Below are positions 53,837-64,000 of a stretch of 64,000 nucleotides of DNA, piece by piece. How positions within the stretch are numbered: the stretch's first letter is position 1; each line of letters starts with the position of its first letter. The notes under the pieces are model-generated. The model was not told where the DNA came from, did no database searches, and was given only the letters and a program-made list of their open reading frames with translations. The DNA comes from Aplectana chamaeleonis (Eukaryota; Nematoda; Chromadorea; Rhabditida; Cosmocercidae): positions 124,001 to 188,000 of the forward strand of contig JAPDOI010000907.1 of the NCBI GenBank assembly GCA_029168955.1, in the 5' to 3' direction. The translations under genes and the position numbers were made by a program.

Positions 53837-54460
53837 CCTCGAAAATTTCTCGAATTTGAAGGTCCACAGCGCAAGAAGCCCCGCCTTGTCCGCAACATGG
53901 GGGTAATCTCCGCCGAGGTCTGCGGTGAGGAGCCACCCTCTGCGGACCGCGGTGTAACTTCCCCCCCCCGCCGTGAGGAACCCCCCTGTATCCTCCCAGC
54001 AGCCAAAATTATGCTGGCCTCCGGAGAGTGACCCGAAGTCACCAATCAGGGCCGGCATCAGAATGAAGAATGAGGACTCTAGTGAGATGAGGCGGCTTTC
54101 ATACCGGCTGTGCTCATTGTAAACACATCGAGACGTGATCAATCGTTTTATCATGTTTTCACTGAGATGTTTTCACTTGTTTAGAAATTTCTGACATGCC
54201 AGCAACGGCGGTAATTTCACCCTTTGCGCTGAGTGATATCCAGCCGCTCAACAACTGATATGCATTAACATGTTAGCGCTGGCGGTATTTTCACTCTTTG
54301 CGCTGACTGATATCCGACCGCTCAGCAAATTCACCCTTTGCGCGGATAAGCTTTGATGACGGCGCTAAAGGTGAATTTGATGCCTAATGATAACAGAGCG
54401 TGATAAAGGCCGCTTTCCCCGAAGCATCAAGTCTCGAATTGGCAGAGCAGTTCCTTTCTA
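53837..54460. other. Unassigned stretch
   Basis: Contains a short pair of near repeats (TTTGCGCTGA with GATATCC and CCGCTCA nearby, around 54220 and 54297). No gene recognised. Confidence 0.4.
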
Positions 54461-54563
54461 AGGAGTCGTCTGGCTCGGGTGTTGAGTGAACGGCGGTAGG
54501 AGTTCACAACTCACAGTTCAAATGCCTTGTGATCTCTGCTTCTCTAATTTTGAGCTGGCTTAA

Positions 54564-55047
54564 AGGCAGTGTTCACGATGAGTCTCGTTTCCAAGTTTTC
54601 CACCCAAAACAATTCGTTGGCAACCAATAGTTACCAAAATTACGAAGAAACGACGAGAAACGCACTATTTCGTCTTATTTCAATGACATTATTCTATGGC
54701 CTGGACTAGTTGTCTGGTTGGATGAACGTGTTCACGGTGGTTGTCACCGGTAAAAAATGATACTAATCGAAAATGGAAGAATATTTTGGGCAAAACAGTA
54801 TTAGTTAGGGCCCGAAGGAAAGAACGGAGCATCACAGACTGGAGAATCGCAAAAGACGGGTCCACAAAATATTTCATTGTCACAACGAACAGTTCCATTG
54901 ATACTTAAGAGGCGAGCTGATACTTGAGGATTTCGTGCCCTTCTGGTGCGTTTTTCTCGGTTTCTTCGTCATTTCAGTTCTACTCGGGGGCCAAACAATC
55001 GAGTTAGCGATTAATCTCAAAATCGAAGATTATCGTGAACACTGCCT
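54564..55047. mobile_element. TTAA MITE, ~480-bp family, unnested copy
   Basis: 484 bp between TTAA (54560-54563) and TTAA (55048-55051), ends AGGCAGTGTTCACGATGA and ATCGTGAACACTGCCT. It has the empty TTAA site GATACTTAAGAGGCG at 54901, filled by a second MITE in the copy at 30257-31278. Confidence 0.9.
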
Positions 55048-55156
55048 TTAATTAAATGCCCTGGATTGTGGCGTATGACCGAGCCATGAATCGTTGAGCA
55101 AATTTGCCTTTTTTAAGAGTGACCGACCCGACTCATAGTCTGTATTATTCTGACTT

Positions 55157-55868
55157 GTAAGGGGAAGGGTTTAGGGCGAGGTTCGGAGTGTCGAAAAAAG
55201 CCAGTCGCTCAAGAAGTTTGTAGTCCTTGTCAATTTGATTCCAACCCAGTCAATTTGGTGCTGTATTTGGACTTCTGTCACGAAGACCGACCACGCTATA
55301 TCAAATGATAAAACGAAAATTTTGCTCGTTGTCGAATTTGCTGACTTGCAGCACAACCTTCCGATTCACAGAAAACAGCATAAATTCTGAGCACGGCAAA
55401 GATCATCGTTGCGGGTTTAGCTCAAACAGGTTTTATTCGCTCAATTCATCCTGGAGCGCTCTTGATGGAAATTTAAAGTTCTGTTGAATTTTATCGACGA
55501 GAAAAGGTTCGCTGCACACCGAAAAAGTTTATCGGCACAGTTGATTCCCACTGAGTGTGCTCCAGGATGAACTGTGGAAATAACGCTCGCTTGAGTTAAA
55601 TCCTTAATGATGCTCTTTGTCGTGCTCAGAATTTATGCTGTTTTCTGTGTATCGGAAGAGTGTGCTGTAAGTCAGATTCGAAAACGTTTAAAATTTCCTT
55701 TCTGTCATTTCATCTTCCAGACCGAGGTCTTCGTGTCAGAAGTCGAAAACGGCTCCAAATTGACTGGTTATTGTCCGTGGAATGGAAGCAAACTGACGAG
55801 GACTACACTTTTCTTGAGCATCTCCTTTTTCGATATTCTGAACGTCACCTTAGTCCCTTAGTTGTCAG
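55157..55868. mobile_element. Foldback element, arms about 280 bp
   Basis: The left arm 55157-55480 pairs with the right arm 55555-55868, for example CAGAAAACAGCATAAATTCT and its complement near 55634. The arms are somewhat diverged. No protein. Confidence 0.75.
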
Positions 55869-56829
55869 AATTATGGTAAAGCGGAGTTTTTACCAGGCAC
55901 AATGGGGTGGGCTGAGAGTCGCAATTTTGTTGGTCCAGAAAAGGAAAATTCGTAAATTCGAGTAGGGGATCGTAAATATTTCACACTAAATTTTCACATA
56001 GGAGCAGAGGGCTCGTAAGGATTTGCGACATTTCTCAAAATTTTTGGTCACCAATGAGGGTCGTAGCTCCGCTGTGATCGGTCACGACCTCCCCCCCCAC
56101 TGAACCCTGTCAAAACAGTGCTGGGTCTATCAGCCTTTCTCAAGAAATGGTGGAGTTGCTCAGTGATTCAAGCTTTAGTGATACCCTCACAATCCTAGGC
56201 ATGTAATTAAGCCCGCTCGGACTGGAGAGGCAGAGAGAACTATGAGTTGTGAACTCCTATCCTCACTCATTCAACACCAGAACCAGAAGACTCTTTAGAG
56301 TAAAATCGTGATTTCCTCCATTTTCAGAATTGTGTCTACACTTTTGAAACAGACATGTTCAGGGTTTGATGCCTACGCTAACTTCTGATTTCACTTCTGC
56401 CGCTGAAAAGTATAAGATTTTCTGGCGCGACGAATCCAGTAGCAATTATAACCTTTGTATCGAATTCTATCCTGACCATATACTTTTGAAACACGCTGAC
56501 AGAGACGAACAGTGCTTGGGTATTATAACTCACAATTTCAAATTTTGACTTGTGCCATCAGCAATTTTGGTCGACCCGAAAATTCAGCATTCTTTATGAA
56601 AGTCTTCACATTTTGAAGTTGAACGGAGAATTGAGTTTTCTTTAAAGTGTTGATTTGCAGGTTATTCGAAATATTTGAATAATCCAGAACATTTCAAATT
56701 ACAATAGAATAGTTATGATAAGTTGACAACGTCTTCGTCAAAAGTTTTAATTATAAAGCGGCACTCGACTATTGTGCGCCAAATCATTTATCGAGGGCCA
56801 TCATTCCTTCGTTTTTTTTCACAGTGACA
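55869..56829. other. Unassigned stretch
   Basis: Apart from the right arm of the outer inverted repeat at 56238-56303, no gene or element end was recognised. Confidence 0.35.
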
Positions 56830-56837
56830 CTTCCGAC

Positions 56838-58470
56838 CAGGGCTGTGTGGAACTGTTCGTTTTCCGATTCCGTTTCCGTATTTCCGGTGTTTTTTCGGGC
56901 TGTTCCGCTTCCGTTTTCGAGTTTTCGGGACCGGAAACGGAATAAATTAGTGCAACACGATCTATGTTAGTGGGCCTAGGCAAGGATTTTCGAAGGTTTC
57001 ATGAGACGCTGAAACTTACATCCGACCTCTTCGTGTTCAAGCGAATATCTAAGCTTAGATGAGATCATTCACGAAGTTTGGGGGCCCGAGATCGGAACTC
57101 TTTAAAATGATGACACGAAATGGGTGTGGCAGGAATTTGCACACCTTTTGAGGATTTCTGCTTGAAAATATGTAGCTTTTTCTCTGACAAGGGAACCACA
57201 ATAAGTCATAGTGACCATTCCAAATGAAATGTACTTTTCTAGAACCACTGTCGCACGAAAAGTCCGAATATGCCCATCGCAGCTGCCTAGACCCACTCTG
57301 AAAAAAGTTATAGGCATTTTTTCTCTGATTTTCGTACTTATTGTACCCTCCAAAAAGCGCATTATTTTCACGAAAATCCGGAAACGGAAATCATAATCGT
57401 GTTCAGCGCCCAAAACTACCCCACTAAGCAAAGTTAGGTTGAAGGAACATTTTCCAAACTTTGCGCAGACTAACAGCGTTTTGGACTTGTACGGATTTTC
57501 GGTTGGGCGTTTATTTATACCAATTAGAGAGCTCTCGAAGCGTTTTAGAAAATTATTCCAGATTTGACTAAAAATTCGATCTGGGAGGTTATTTGGGGTG
57601 CTGATCACGAATCTGAGGTTAATTTATCGATTTCCCGAAGTTTTCGACTGTATTCGTTCACATATTCCCATCGGGGGAGAATTTGATGGCAAATCGCAAC
57701 TTTTGACGATTTCCGGAATGCTATCATAGATTATGCTCAAGTTATTTCTCTGGGGGTTATTTGGAGTGCTGAACACGAGTCTGATGTCAGTTTATCGATT
57801 TGTGACAGCTTACGGTAGATTACGGTGGGTATACGGTAGTTTGGTCAAAGTCTCAGATTTGTCTTCACGTTTTATGTGGGGGTTATTTGGGGTGCTAAAT
57901 ACGAACTCGATGTCCATTTGTCGATTATCGGAATATTGAGGTAGGTTTTGCCTCCTAAATGGCATGTTACCCACCGTAACCTACAGTAAACGTTAAAATT
58001 TCCACAAGCGAACCCCAGATTCGTGTTAAGCACCCCAGATTTCCCCTACATACATGTTTTTAGCAAAATCCGAAGAAAAATTTAAAAACACCCTAAAAAT
58101 TCCATGGGGGTAGGTACCCTTACCTTGCCGCGAAGCTCTAAAAAACGCTCATAACTTTTTTCAGAGTGGGTCTAGGCAGCTGCGATGGGCATGTTCGGAC
58201 TTTTTGTCCGGAAATGGTTCCAGAAAAGTACATTTCATTCGGAATGGTCACTATGACTTATTGTGGTTCCCTTGTGAGATTCAATGATTTCGCGAAGCTT
58301 CCCTTCTTGATTCCACTTCTTCGCTTGTTTTTCGCCACGACAGCAACAAAAATTGAGATAGTTTTTGGTTTGCAGCCTGTCTTTCAAAAAGGCGTCTCGT
58401 CGAAGACAGGTGGATGACAACGGGCAGCGGCTAGGCTCGTTTGAGGCAGATCATATGGGAAAAATTTACA
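56838..58470. mobile_element. hAT element, family 3, copy lacking a recognisable right end
   Basis: Starts CAGGGCTGTGTGGAACTGTT, preceded by CTTCCGAC. Its left half is the reverse complement of the right half of 58521-60054 (GAGGATTTCTGCTTGAAAAT, for example), and similarity ends near 58470. No matching CTTCCGAC duplication was found to the right. It is interrupted by a foldback at 57184-58282. Confidence 0.75.
57184..58282. mobile_element. Foldback element with ACAAGGGAACC ends
   Basis: CTGACAAGGGAACCACAATA at left and TATTGTGGTTCCCTTGTGAG at right, arms of about 130 bp (through CCCACTCTGAAAAAAGTTAT and its complement). The interior repeats a GGGGTTATTTGGRGTGCTGA-type block with TAATTTATCGATT or similar. 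Related to 20018-23262. Confidence 0.8.
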
Positions 58471-58520
58471 TATTTAAGACATCGTACGTGCATCATTTGT
58501 AATGAAAAGTTAATCGGAAC

Positions 58521-60054
58521 CAGGGCTGTGCGGAACTGTTTTTCAATATTTTCGGAAACGGAAACGGAGAAAAAATGGCCAAAAAAAACGCCGGAAACGG
58601 AACAGACCAAAGTTTTTTTGGGTTGTCTCATTCTCACGCTTCGCTGCTGCTCTTTGCCCGCAGCTCTCGTTCAGTAATCAATGATTTCAGTCAATAAACT
58701 AATACTTATTTAAAATAAGAGCGCTACGAGGCATTTAACGATTTTGAAGTCTCGCTTCTTGAAATCCGAAAAGGCAACCTCTAAAAATACTCATTATATG
58801 TAACTGCTTTTCGAAGTAGTGTGCAGCAGGGGTGAGCGGTAATTGCCGTCTGCCAATTGCAGTTTGCTGGCCGTTTTGGGGTTTTCAAGGCTGGTCAGTA
58901 GTCAATTTCAGATAATCAGCGACTACTTGTTCTTCTTTCAAACCATATTTGCCAATCGGAGAGGATATCAAACGATTGAAATTGAAAAATTTAAAAAAGT
59001 CCTCGGCGAGATGCGAAAATTCTCCTATGATCTGCCTCAAACGAGCCTCGCCGCTGCCCGTGGTCACCTCCAGCTGTCTCCGCCGAGACCCCTTCCTGGA
59101 AGACGGGCTGCATGTGCAAAAAAACCATCTCGATTTTTGTTGGTGTCGTGGCGGTAAACAAGCGAAGAAGTGGAATCAAGCAGAAGAGCTTCACGAAATC
59201 TTTGAATCTAACTTAAAGGCAGTGTTCACGATGATTTTCATTTCCGAGTTTTTCACATAAAACAATGCGTTGGCTTCCAAGTGTTACCAAAATTACGAAG
59301 AAATGGCGAGAAACGCATTAAACCGTCGTATTTCAGCGACATTATTCTCTGGCCTGGACTAGCTGTCCGATTGGGAGAACAAGGTTCCCGATGGTTGGGA
59401 CCGGTGAAAAATGGGTCAGTCGAAAATGGAAAAATATTTTATGCAAAACAGTATTAGTTAGGATCCGAGGGAAGGGACGGAGCAACAGAAAGCAGAAAAT
59501 GGCGAAGGACGGGTCCACAAAACATTTCATCGTCATAACGAACAGTTCCTGTGAGAGTAAAAAGGCGGGGTGAGAGTAAAGGATTTGGTGCCCTTCTGGT
59601 CCGTTTTTCTCAGTGTCTCCATCATTTTAGTTCTACCCGGGGGTCAATTAATCGATTTTGCGAATAATCTCAAGTTTGAAGATTATCGTGAACACTGCCT
59701 TTAAAAGAAAAAGCTACATATTTTCAAGCAGAAATCCTCAAAAGGCGTTCAGATTGCTGCCACGCCCATCTCGTGTCATCATTTTCTAGGGTTCCAATCG
59801 CAGTCCCCCTAACTTCTTGAATGATCTCAGCCAAGCTCAGATATTCGCTTGAACACAAGAGGTCGGATATAATTTTCAGCGTCGCATGAAACCTTCAAAA
59901 ATACTTACCTAGACTCACTATCATAGGTCGTGTTGCACTAATTTATTCCGTTTCCGGGCCCAAAAACTCGGAAACGGAAGCGGAACGGAACAGCCCAAAA
60001 AAACCTGGAAATACGGAAACGGAATCGGAAACGAAACAGTTCCGCACAGCCCTG
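58521..60054. mobile_element. hAT element, family 3, full copy
   Basis: 1534 bp, ends CAGGGCTGTGCGGAACTGTT and AACAGTTCCGCACAGCCCTG, flanked by the perfect 8-bp duplication ATCGGAAC (58513-58520 and 60055-60062). The end regions are arrays of GGAAACGGAAACGG. It hosts a TTAA MITE at 59217-59700, leaving about 1.05 kb of its own. Confidence 0.92.
59217..59700. mobile_element. TTAA MITE, ~480-bp family, copy in hAT family 3
   Basis: 484 bp between TTAA (59213-59216) and TTAA (59701-59704). Collinear with 54564-55047 and the outer part of 30257-31278. Confidence 0.9.
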
Positions 60055-60218
60055 ATCGGAACACATTCTCAATTTGAATTTGAATTTCGCGCCAAAATCG
60101 TTTTTAAGTTTTTCTGCTTTTGGAGGCCTCGTCAGATTTCTGGAAGGATATTGATTATTTTATTTTATTTCGATGATTATTTAATGATTTTTTTGGATGA
60201 ATATTTGATTCGTTACCA

Positions 60219-60474
60219 TGCTTTTCGAGGCCAGATTCCCGGCCGCAATTGCGTCTCGGGTCGCTTTGCGGCCGCACGCGCTCGACCTGGTCGAGTTTTC
60301 AGCGCCAAAGCCGACTCGGTGTGGCTTTTTATACAGTTTTCTCCAATTCCTTTAGTTTCCGAACCCAACCAGAGTCAACAGATCGGCGGCTGCAGCGCAG
60401 GAAACTTCCAACTCGGGACCGGCCGCAAAGCGTGTGGTGACGCAATTGCGGACCGGAATTTGGCCCCGAGAAGC
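60219..60474. mobile_element. GC-rich TIR MITE, second copy
   Basis: Ends GCTTTTCGAGGCCAGATTCC and, inverted, GGAATTTGGCCCCGAGAAGC. It shares GCAATTGCGTC and CTTTGCGGCCGCACGC with the MITE in the BEL 5' LTR (7969-8247). Confidence 0.8.
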
Positions 60475-60519
60475 ACAGTACCTTTCTCTAACGCCAATCA
60501 CTCATGAAGTACCAGTAAG

Positions 60520-60659
60520 AAGTGAGCCAATTGGGTGAAAATCACCCAAATTTTTCTGGTAAAAATTTCGCTAAATTTCGAAAAAAAGGCGGTAAATCGG
60601 TAAATCAAAATTTACCGAAAAACACCGGTAAATCGGTAAACGGAAAATGCACACCCCTG
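60520..60659. repeat. Right end of a fourth hAT-like family
   Basis: Repeated GGTAAATCGGTAAA-type motifs run into a CACACCCCTG terminus at 60659. A left end with a matching 8-bp duplication was not found. Confidence 0.55.
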
Positions 60660-60779
60660 GTCGGGATGGCGCTCCTTAGCTCGCAACTAACGCAAATCAG
60701 TGTCCTTATTTCACAAGAGTGCTTGGTAAATGCAGGGGAGATCACATTGCTCAATCAGTTTCAGGAACGTAAATAGTAC

Positions 60780-61640
60780 GTCGCAGTGGGAATCGCTCTA
60801 CGCGGCAAACCCGTGTTTCAATAAGACGCAAGAAGTCCGAAATGTCTTGCAAACGTGGTCGCTTCGACTAGTCTTGAGACTTCTTACAGTTACGAGACCT
60901 CCGCAAGGTTCGCTTCAACTACTTGCGTCGCTGCCATCGTGGCATCCATTCATTTAATCCAGACGACCAGCTTTTTACCGATTCCAAAATTTATTACGGG
61001 CCCCATCTACACCGATTTGCTTGCTAGTGCGCCCACCGAGCAATTTGAAATCGTTTCAGCCTTGTACGATCGCAGTCGCTGCGATTTCAGGTTGAAACGG
61101 TCAGCGATTTCGTCGCTCCCCAATCGCCGGTCGCTCTAACTTGCTAGTCGCAGCGAGTTCGTTCGAACAGGCTGAAGTGATTCCGAATCCCTCGGTGGGC
61201 TCGCCCACCATCTGGAGATTCGTCGTAGCTGTGGCCCATCAGCAGGTGTTCTGAAGTCGATAAAAAGCTTGTCGCTGCGACTAAACGAATCGCATCCATC
61301 ATGACAGGGTCGCCGCTAGTTGGTGCGAATGTAAAACATCTTGAAGGCCGCGTCGGTGACCTATGAACTACCTCGATCGCCCAGCGTCCGCAACCGAAAC
61401 TGTAGTCTGTCACGACCCGCCGCGAATCGGCGAATGCTGTGTTGCTGCGGCAGTTCTGCAATTGTTGGCAGTGCTGTGTGTGGTCGAAGCGACTGCGCTT
61501 GAATGAGATTTGGCCGTTCCTCACATCAGAGATGTGTACTAGTTGCGAGCAGCGTTTGCTGTTGCGGCATGCTATAATCCTAAATGCAGAGTTCATCAGG
61601 GTCAGGCGGGCGTTGTCCAGTTGGACAACAGGGGGGACGT
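60780..61640. repeat. Diverged inverted repeat
   Basis: GCGCCCACCGAGCAATTTGA (about 61030) and the inverted TCGGTGGGCTCGCCCACC (about 61190) mark arms around a centre near 61110 rich in GTCGCTGCGA-type motifs. Outer limits are uncertain. A 183-residue - strand frame at 61144-61695 has no domain. Confidence 0.55.
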
Positions 61641-62634
61641 AAAATTTTTGACATTTAGATTTTTTCAAGGGGGGGACGTATGAACTTCGGGCCACACGTT
61701 TAAAAAATCAGGAGTGTTTTCAGTTGTGTTTCTCTTTCTGTGAAGAAAACAGGTCGAGGAAGGAGAGCTTTGGACGTGGTTGTCTCACATATTGTAATAG
61801 CAACAAAAAGATCAAAGAGAATATTAGTACAGCACCACAACAGAACATGCGAGAAAAGTATCTTAACATAACGATATTATAGACATATTTCAAGCAGGAT
61901 TCAAATTTTCAGCACATAAGACAAATTTTTAGACGAGTTACACTCACTAATCGCTTATTACCGCTTAAATTCTTCACTTCGAAAATTGGACAACGTACGT
62001 CCCCCCATAAAATTTCAGATTTTCAGAATTCTGAAAAAAGACTCAGATTCTCTTGTTTTTTTCTGATACTTGAGCTATTCAGATTCTCCATGAATTTCCC
62101 CACAAACTGATACCGAACACCCCTTCCACCACCTTAAAATCACGAAGAAAATGGCCTTAAACACGTTTTGCCGTTGTCTAAAACCGTTGTTACAAACCGC
62201 GCCTTCGGCCGAAATTGGACAACGGTAATTTTTTTTTCAAAAAAGCAATTTCAAGATACTAAAGGTGAAATACCCATCTTTGGACTACCCCCTACTCATT
62301 ACCACGATTTGGCTCGGAAACTCCTTAATTTGGAGCATTCCTGAGCAAGGGCTTTTGCTTACCACGGCGGCTAGCCGCCGAAAAATATCGCGCTCCAATG
62401 CCAAGTCGCGTTCGCCACCTGCGGTGGTTTTGCGGGCACTGTGCGGCGCAATAGTACCCGCAAAACCACCGCGGGTGACACCCATCTCCCACCCGCGCTC
62501 GCACACCTCCTGTTTTGACAATACTCGTTGGGAATCGAACTTTTTTGAACCTTTGAAGGTTTACGCACCCACGAAAAGGTTCCACCCACCCGGAGGTCTC
62601 GATGCAAACCTAGTTGGAGGTTTCTTATCCGTCA
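61641..62634. other. Unassigned stretch
   Basis: TTGGACAAC next to GGGGGGACGT near 61620-61640 recurs inverted near 61985-62007. GC-rich sequence at 62360-62510 has short inverted blocks (CAAAACCACCGCGGGTG and GCGGTGGTTTTGCGGG). No gene recognised. Confidence 0.4.
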
Positions 62635-63012
62635 GAATGTAGACTTCTGCCGGTATCTGCTATTTGATAGTGCTATCAGCCATTGTTCTTACCCTCCTTT
62701 CATACTTCTAAAACGGCGAAAAAAATCGCAGAAATCCGCGATTTTTTTCGCTGATATTACGGATTTCCCTAGAAACAGGCTAATCGTGCGAGGACCATCT
62801 GACATCACGGGTAGGGACGCAGAGGGATATTTGTAGTGTTGAAGGGGATGGATTTCGTTCACTTTCTGAGAGAGGTTTGCACTCATTAATTGCGCCTTCT
62901 CCTGTTTGGGAAGGTGTATGCTCCGTACAATACGACAGGACTTCAGAAGTAGATTTCTGGCCACCGTACGGAGTGAATAGTGTTGCAAGGACTGAGCACG
63001 ACTTCGGGGGAA

Positions 63013-63482
63013 TCGTGCAGGACGTCATAGAAGGTGCGCAGGACTTTAGTGGGAGTGTGCAGGACGTGATAGAAAGTGTGCAGGACACCAGTGGGAATGT
63101 GCAGGACGTGATAGAAAGTGTGCAGGACACCAGTGGTAGTGTGCAGGACGTGATAGAAAGTGTGCAGGACACCAGTGGGAGTGTGCAGGACGTGATAGAA
63201 AGTGTGCAGGACTTTAGTGGGAGTGTGCAGGACGTGATAGAAAATGTGCAGGACACCAGTGGGAGTGTGCAGGTAGTGATAGAAAGTGTGCGGGACACCA
63301 GTGGGAGTGTGCAGAACGTCTTAGAAAGTGTGCAGGATTTTAGTGGGAGTGTGCAGGACTTCAGTGGGAGTGTGCAGGACTTCAGGGGGAGTGTGCAGGA
63401 CGTCATAGAAAGTGTGCAGGACTTTAGTGGGAGTGTGCAGGACGTGATAGAAAATGTGCAGGACTTCAGTGGGAGTGTGCAG
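63013..63482. repeat. 21-bp minisatellite, locus 2
   Basis: About 22 units of 21 bp beginning GTGTGCAGGAC, alternating GTGATAGAAA and ACCAGTGGGA/TTTAGTGGGA endings. The first half matches the unit at 36084-36441. Long frames on both strands (274 and 261 residues, VQD or SCTLPL repeats) are artefacts of a period divisible by three. Confidence 0.9.
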
Positions 63483-63965
63483 ATGAACAGCAACAGAAAC
63501 CTGAATGCACGCCTTTCTGCCTCGTGCTGTCCAGTAAATCGCAGCGGCAGCAGACTTGTGCACACTCTCCGAGCTGTCCTGTACGAGTATTGGGATCAGA
63601 GTATCATTTTCCTAGATTCTCGGACCGGGCATTGCATTTGTCCATCTACAGTCTGTACGCATCGCACTGATACTGGCACGGATCACACTGATGTGTTATA
63701 ATATATGTGCACCGAGTTTGCGCCAACGCGCAATAAGAATCGCAAAGTACGAGTGCGATCCGTGCCCAGTGTAGATGGACAAATGCAATGCCCGGTCCGA
63801 GAATCCAAAAATATGATGTTGTTATCCCAATACTCGTACATGACAGCTCGGAGAGTTTGCAGAAGTTTGATGCCGCTGCGCAGCACCAGACAGCACGCAG
63901 CAGAAAGGCGTGCAGGTTGTTGCCAGGTTTCTGTTTCTGCCCATCTGCGCACTCCCACTAAAGTC
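63460..63965. repeat. Inverted repeat with 240-bp arms
   Basis: Left arm (GCAACAGAAACCTGAATGCA onward through GGACCGGGCATTGCATTTGT) pairs with the right arm ending CCAGGTTTCTGTTTCTGCCC, centre near 63715. The arms are similar but not identical. Confidence 0.82.
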
Positions 63966-64000
63966 AAAATGTAGACTTCTGCCGGTATCTGCTATTTGAT

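Larger units (their letters stand above)
54461..56303. repeat. Outer inverted repeat enclosing two elements
   Basis: 54461-54523 (AGTCGTCTGGCTCGGGTGTT and on through GTTCACAACTCAC) returns inverted at 56238-56303. Between the arms lie the TTAA MITE at 54564-55047 and the foldback at about 55157-55868. It is probably one older foldback element with two insertions. Confidence 0.7.
62635..64000. repeat. Repeat unit flanked by a 33-bp direct repeat
   Basis: AATGTAGACTTCTGCCGGTA and the next 13 bases occur at 62635 and again at 63968, reaching the window edge, 1333 bp apart. Between them lie the minisatellite (63013-63482) and an inverted repeat centred near 63715. Confidence 0.8.

Noticed and set aside
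58827..58834. CAGGGGTG at 58827 as left partner of the CACACCCCTG end at 60659
   Set aside because: Flanking octamers GTGTGCAG and GTCGGGAT do not match and the adjoining sequences are not inverted copies.
61144..61695. 183-residue - strand frame
   Set aside because: It lies over a diverged inverted repeat and lacks any recognisable domain or splice context.
62780..63701. Two overlapping long frames of 261 and 274 residues on opposite strands
   Set aside because: They are translations of a 21-bp minisatellite whose period is divisible by three; no start context, domain or splice signal supports them.

Overview
The window looks like nuclear DNA of a nematode, most likely a repeat-rich clade V (strongylid-type) worm. 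The grounds are a Tc3-like transposon whose two-exon transposase totals the same 329 residues I recall for Tc3A, a BEL/Pao retrotransposon, short introns with TTTTCAG-type acceptors, and one host gene spread over very long, transposon-filled introns. The species cannot be fixed from sequence alone.

Host gene: only one was recognised. It is the 3' part of a GRAF/oligophrenin-type RhoGAP gene on the + strand, 11 exons between 24816 and 47364. All exon phases agree and encode 503 residues in the window: a RhoGAP domain, then a Ser/Pro/Ala-rich tail, ending without an SH3 domain. The expected BAR and PH exons were not found and are presumably upstream, or in short exons I could not recognise.

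Layout: 316-8754 is a TTAA-flanked foldback element split by a BEL/Pao element on the - strand (567-8360). The BEL copy carries one in-frame stop, two frameshifts, a Harbinger-like insertion in pol and a MITE in its 5' LTR. 8755-12200 is unassigned apart from a duplicated block. 12210-13983 and 21528-23229 are two copies of a non-autonomous hAT family. 17995-19572 is an apparently intact Tc3-like transposon. 23971-24230 is a head-to-head pair of tRNA-derived SINEs. 24816-47364 is the RhoGAP gene; its introns hold a hAT element, hairpins, nested TTAA elements, a 21-bp minisatellite, a 4-kb interleaved foldback, a CR1-like LINE fragment and several MITEs. 47452-53018 is a hAT element inside which a second copy of the same family is nested; the inner copy carries three smaller insertions. 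53246-60659 is further layered MITEs, foldbacks and hAT elements. 60780-64000 holds foldbacks and a second locus of the 21-bp minisatellite inside a large inverted repeat that runs to the window edge.

The main interest is mobile-element archaeology. Target-site duplications of 2 (TA), 3 (TTA/TGA), 4 (TTAA), 5 (AACAG) and 8 bp can be read directly and give an order of insertions. Other points are tandem subterminal motifs shared by separate hAT families, a SINE carrying the 3' tail of a LINE fragment, and a BEL element that may pair with both the 3' end and the anticodon arm of its tRNA primer.
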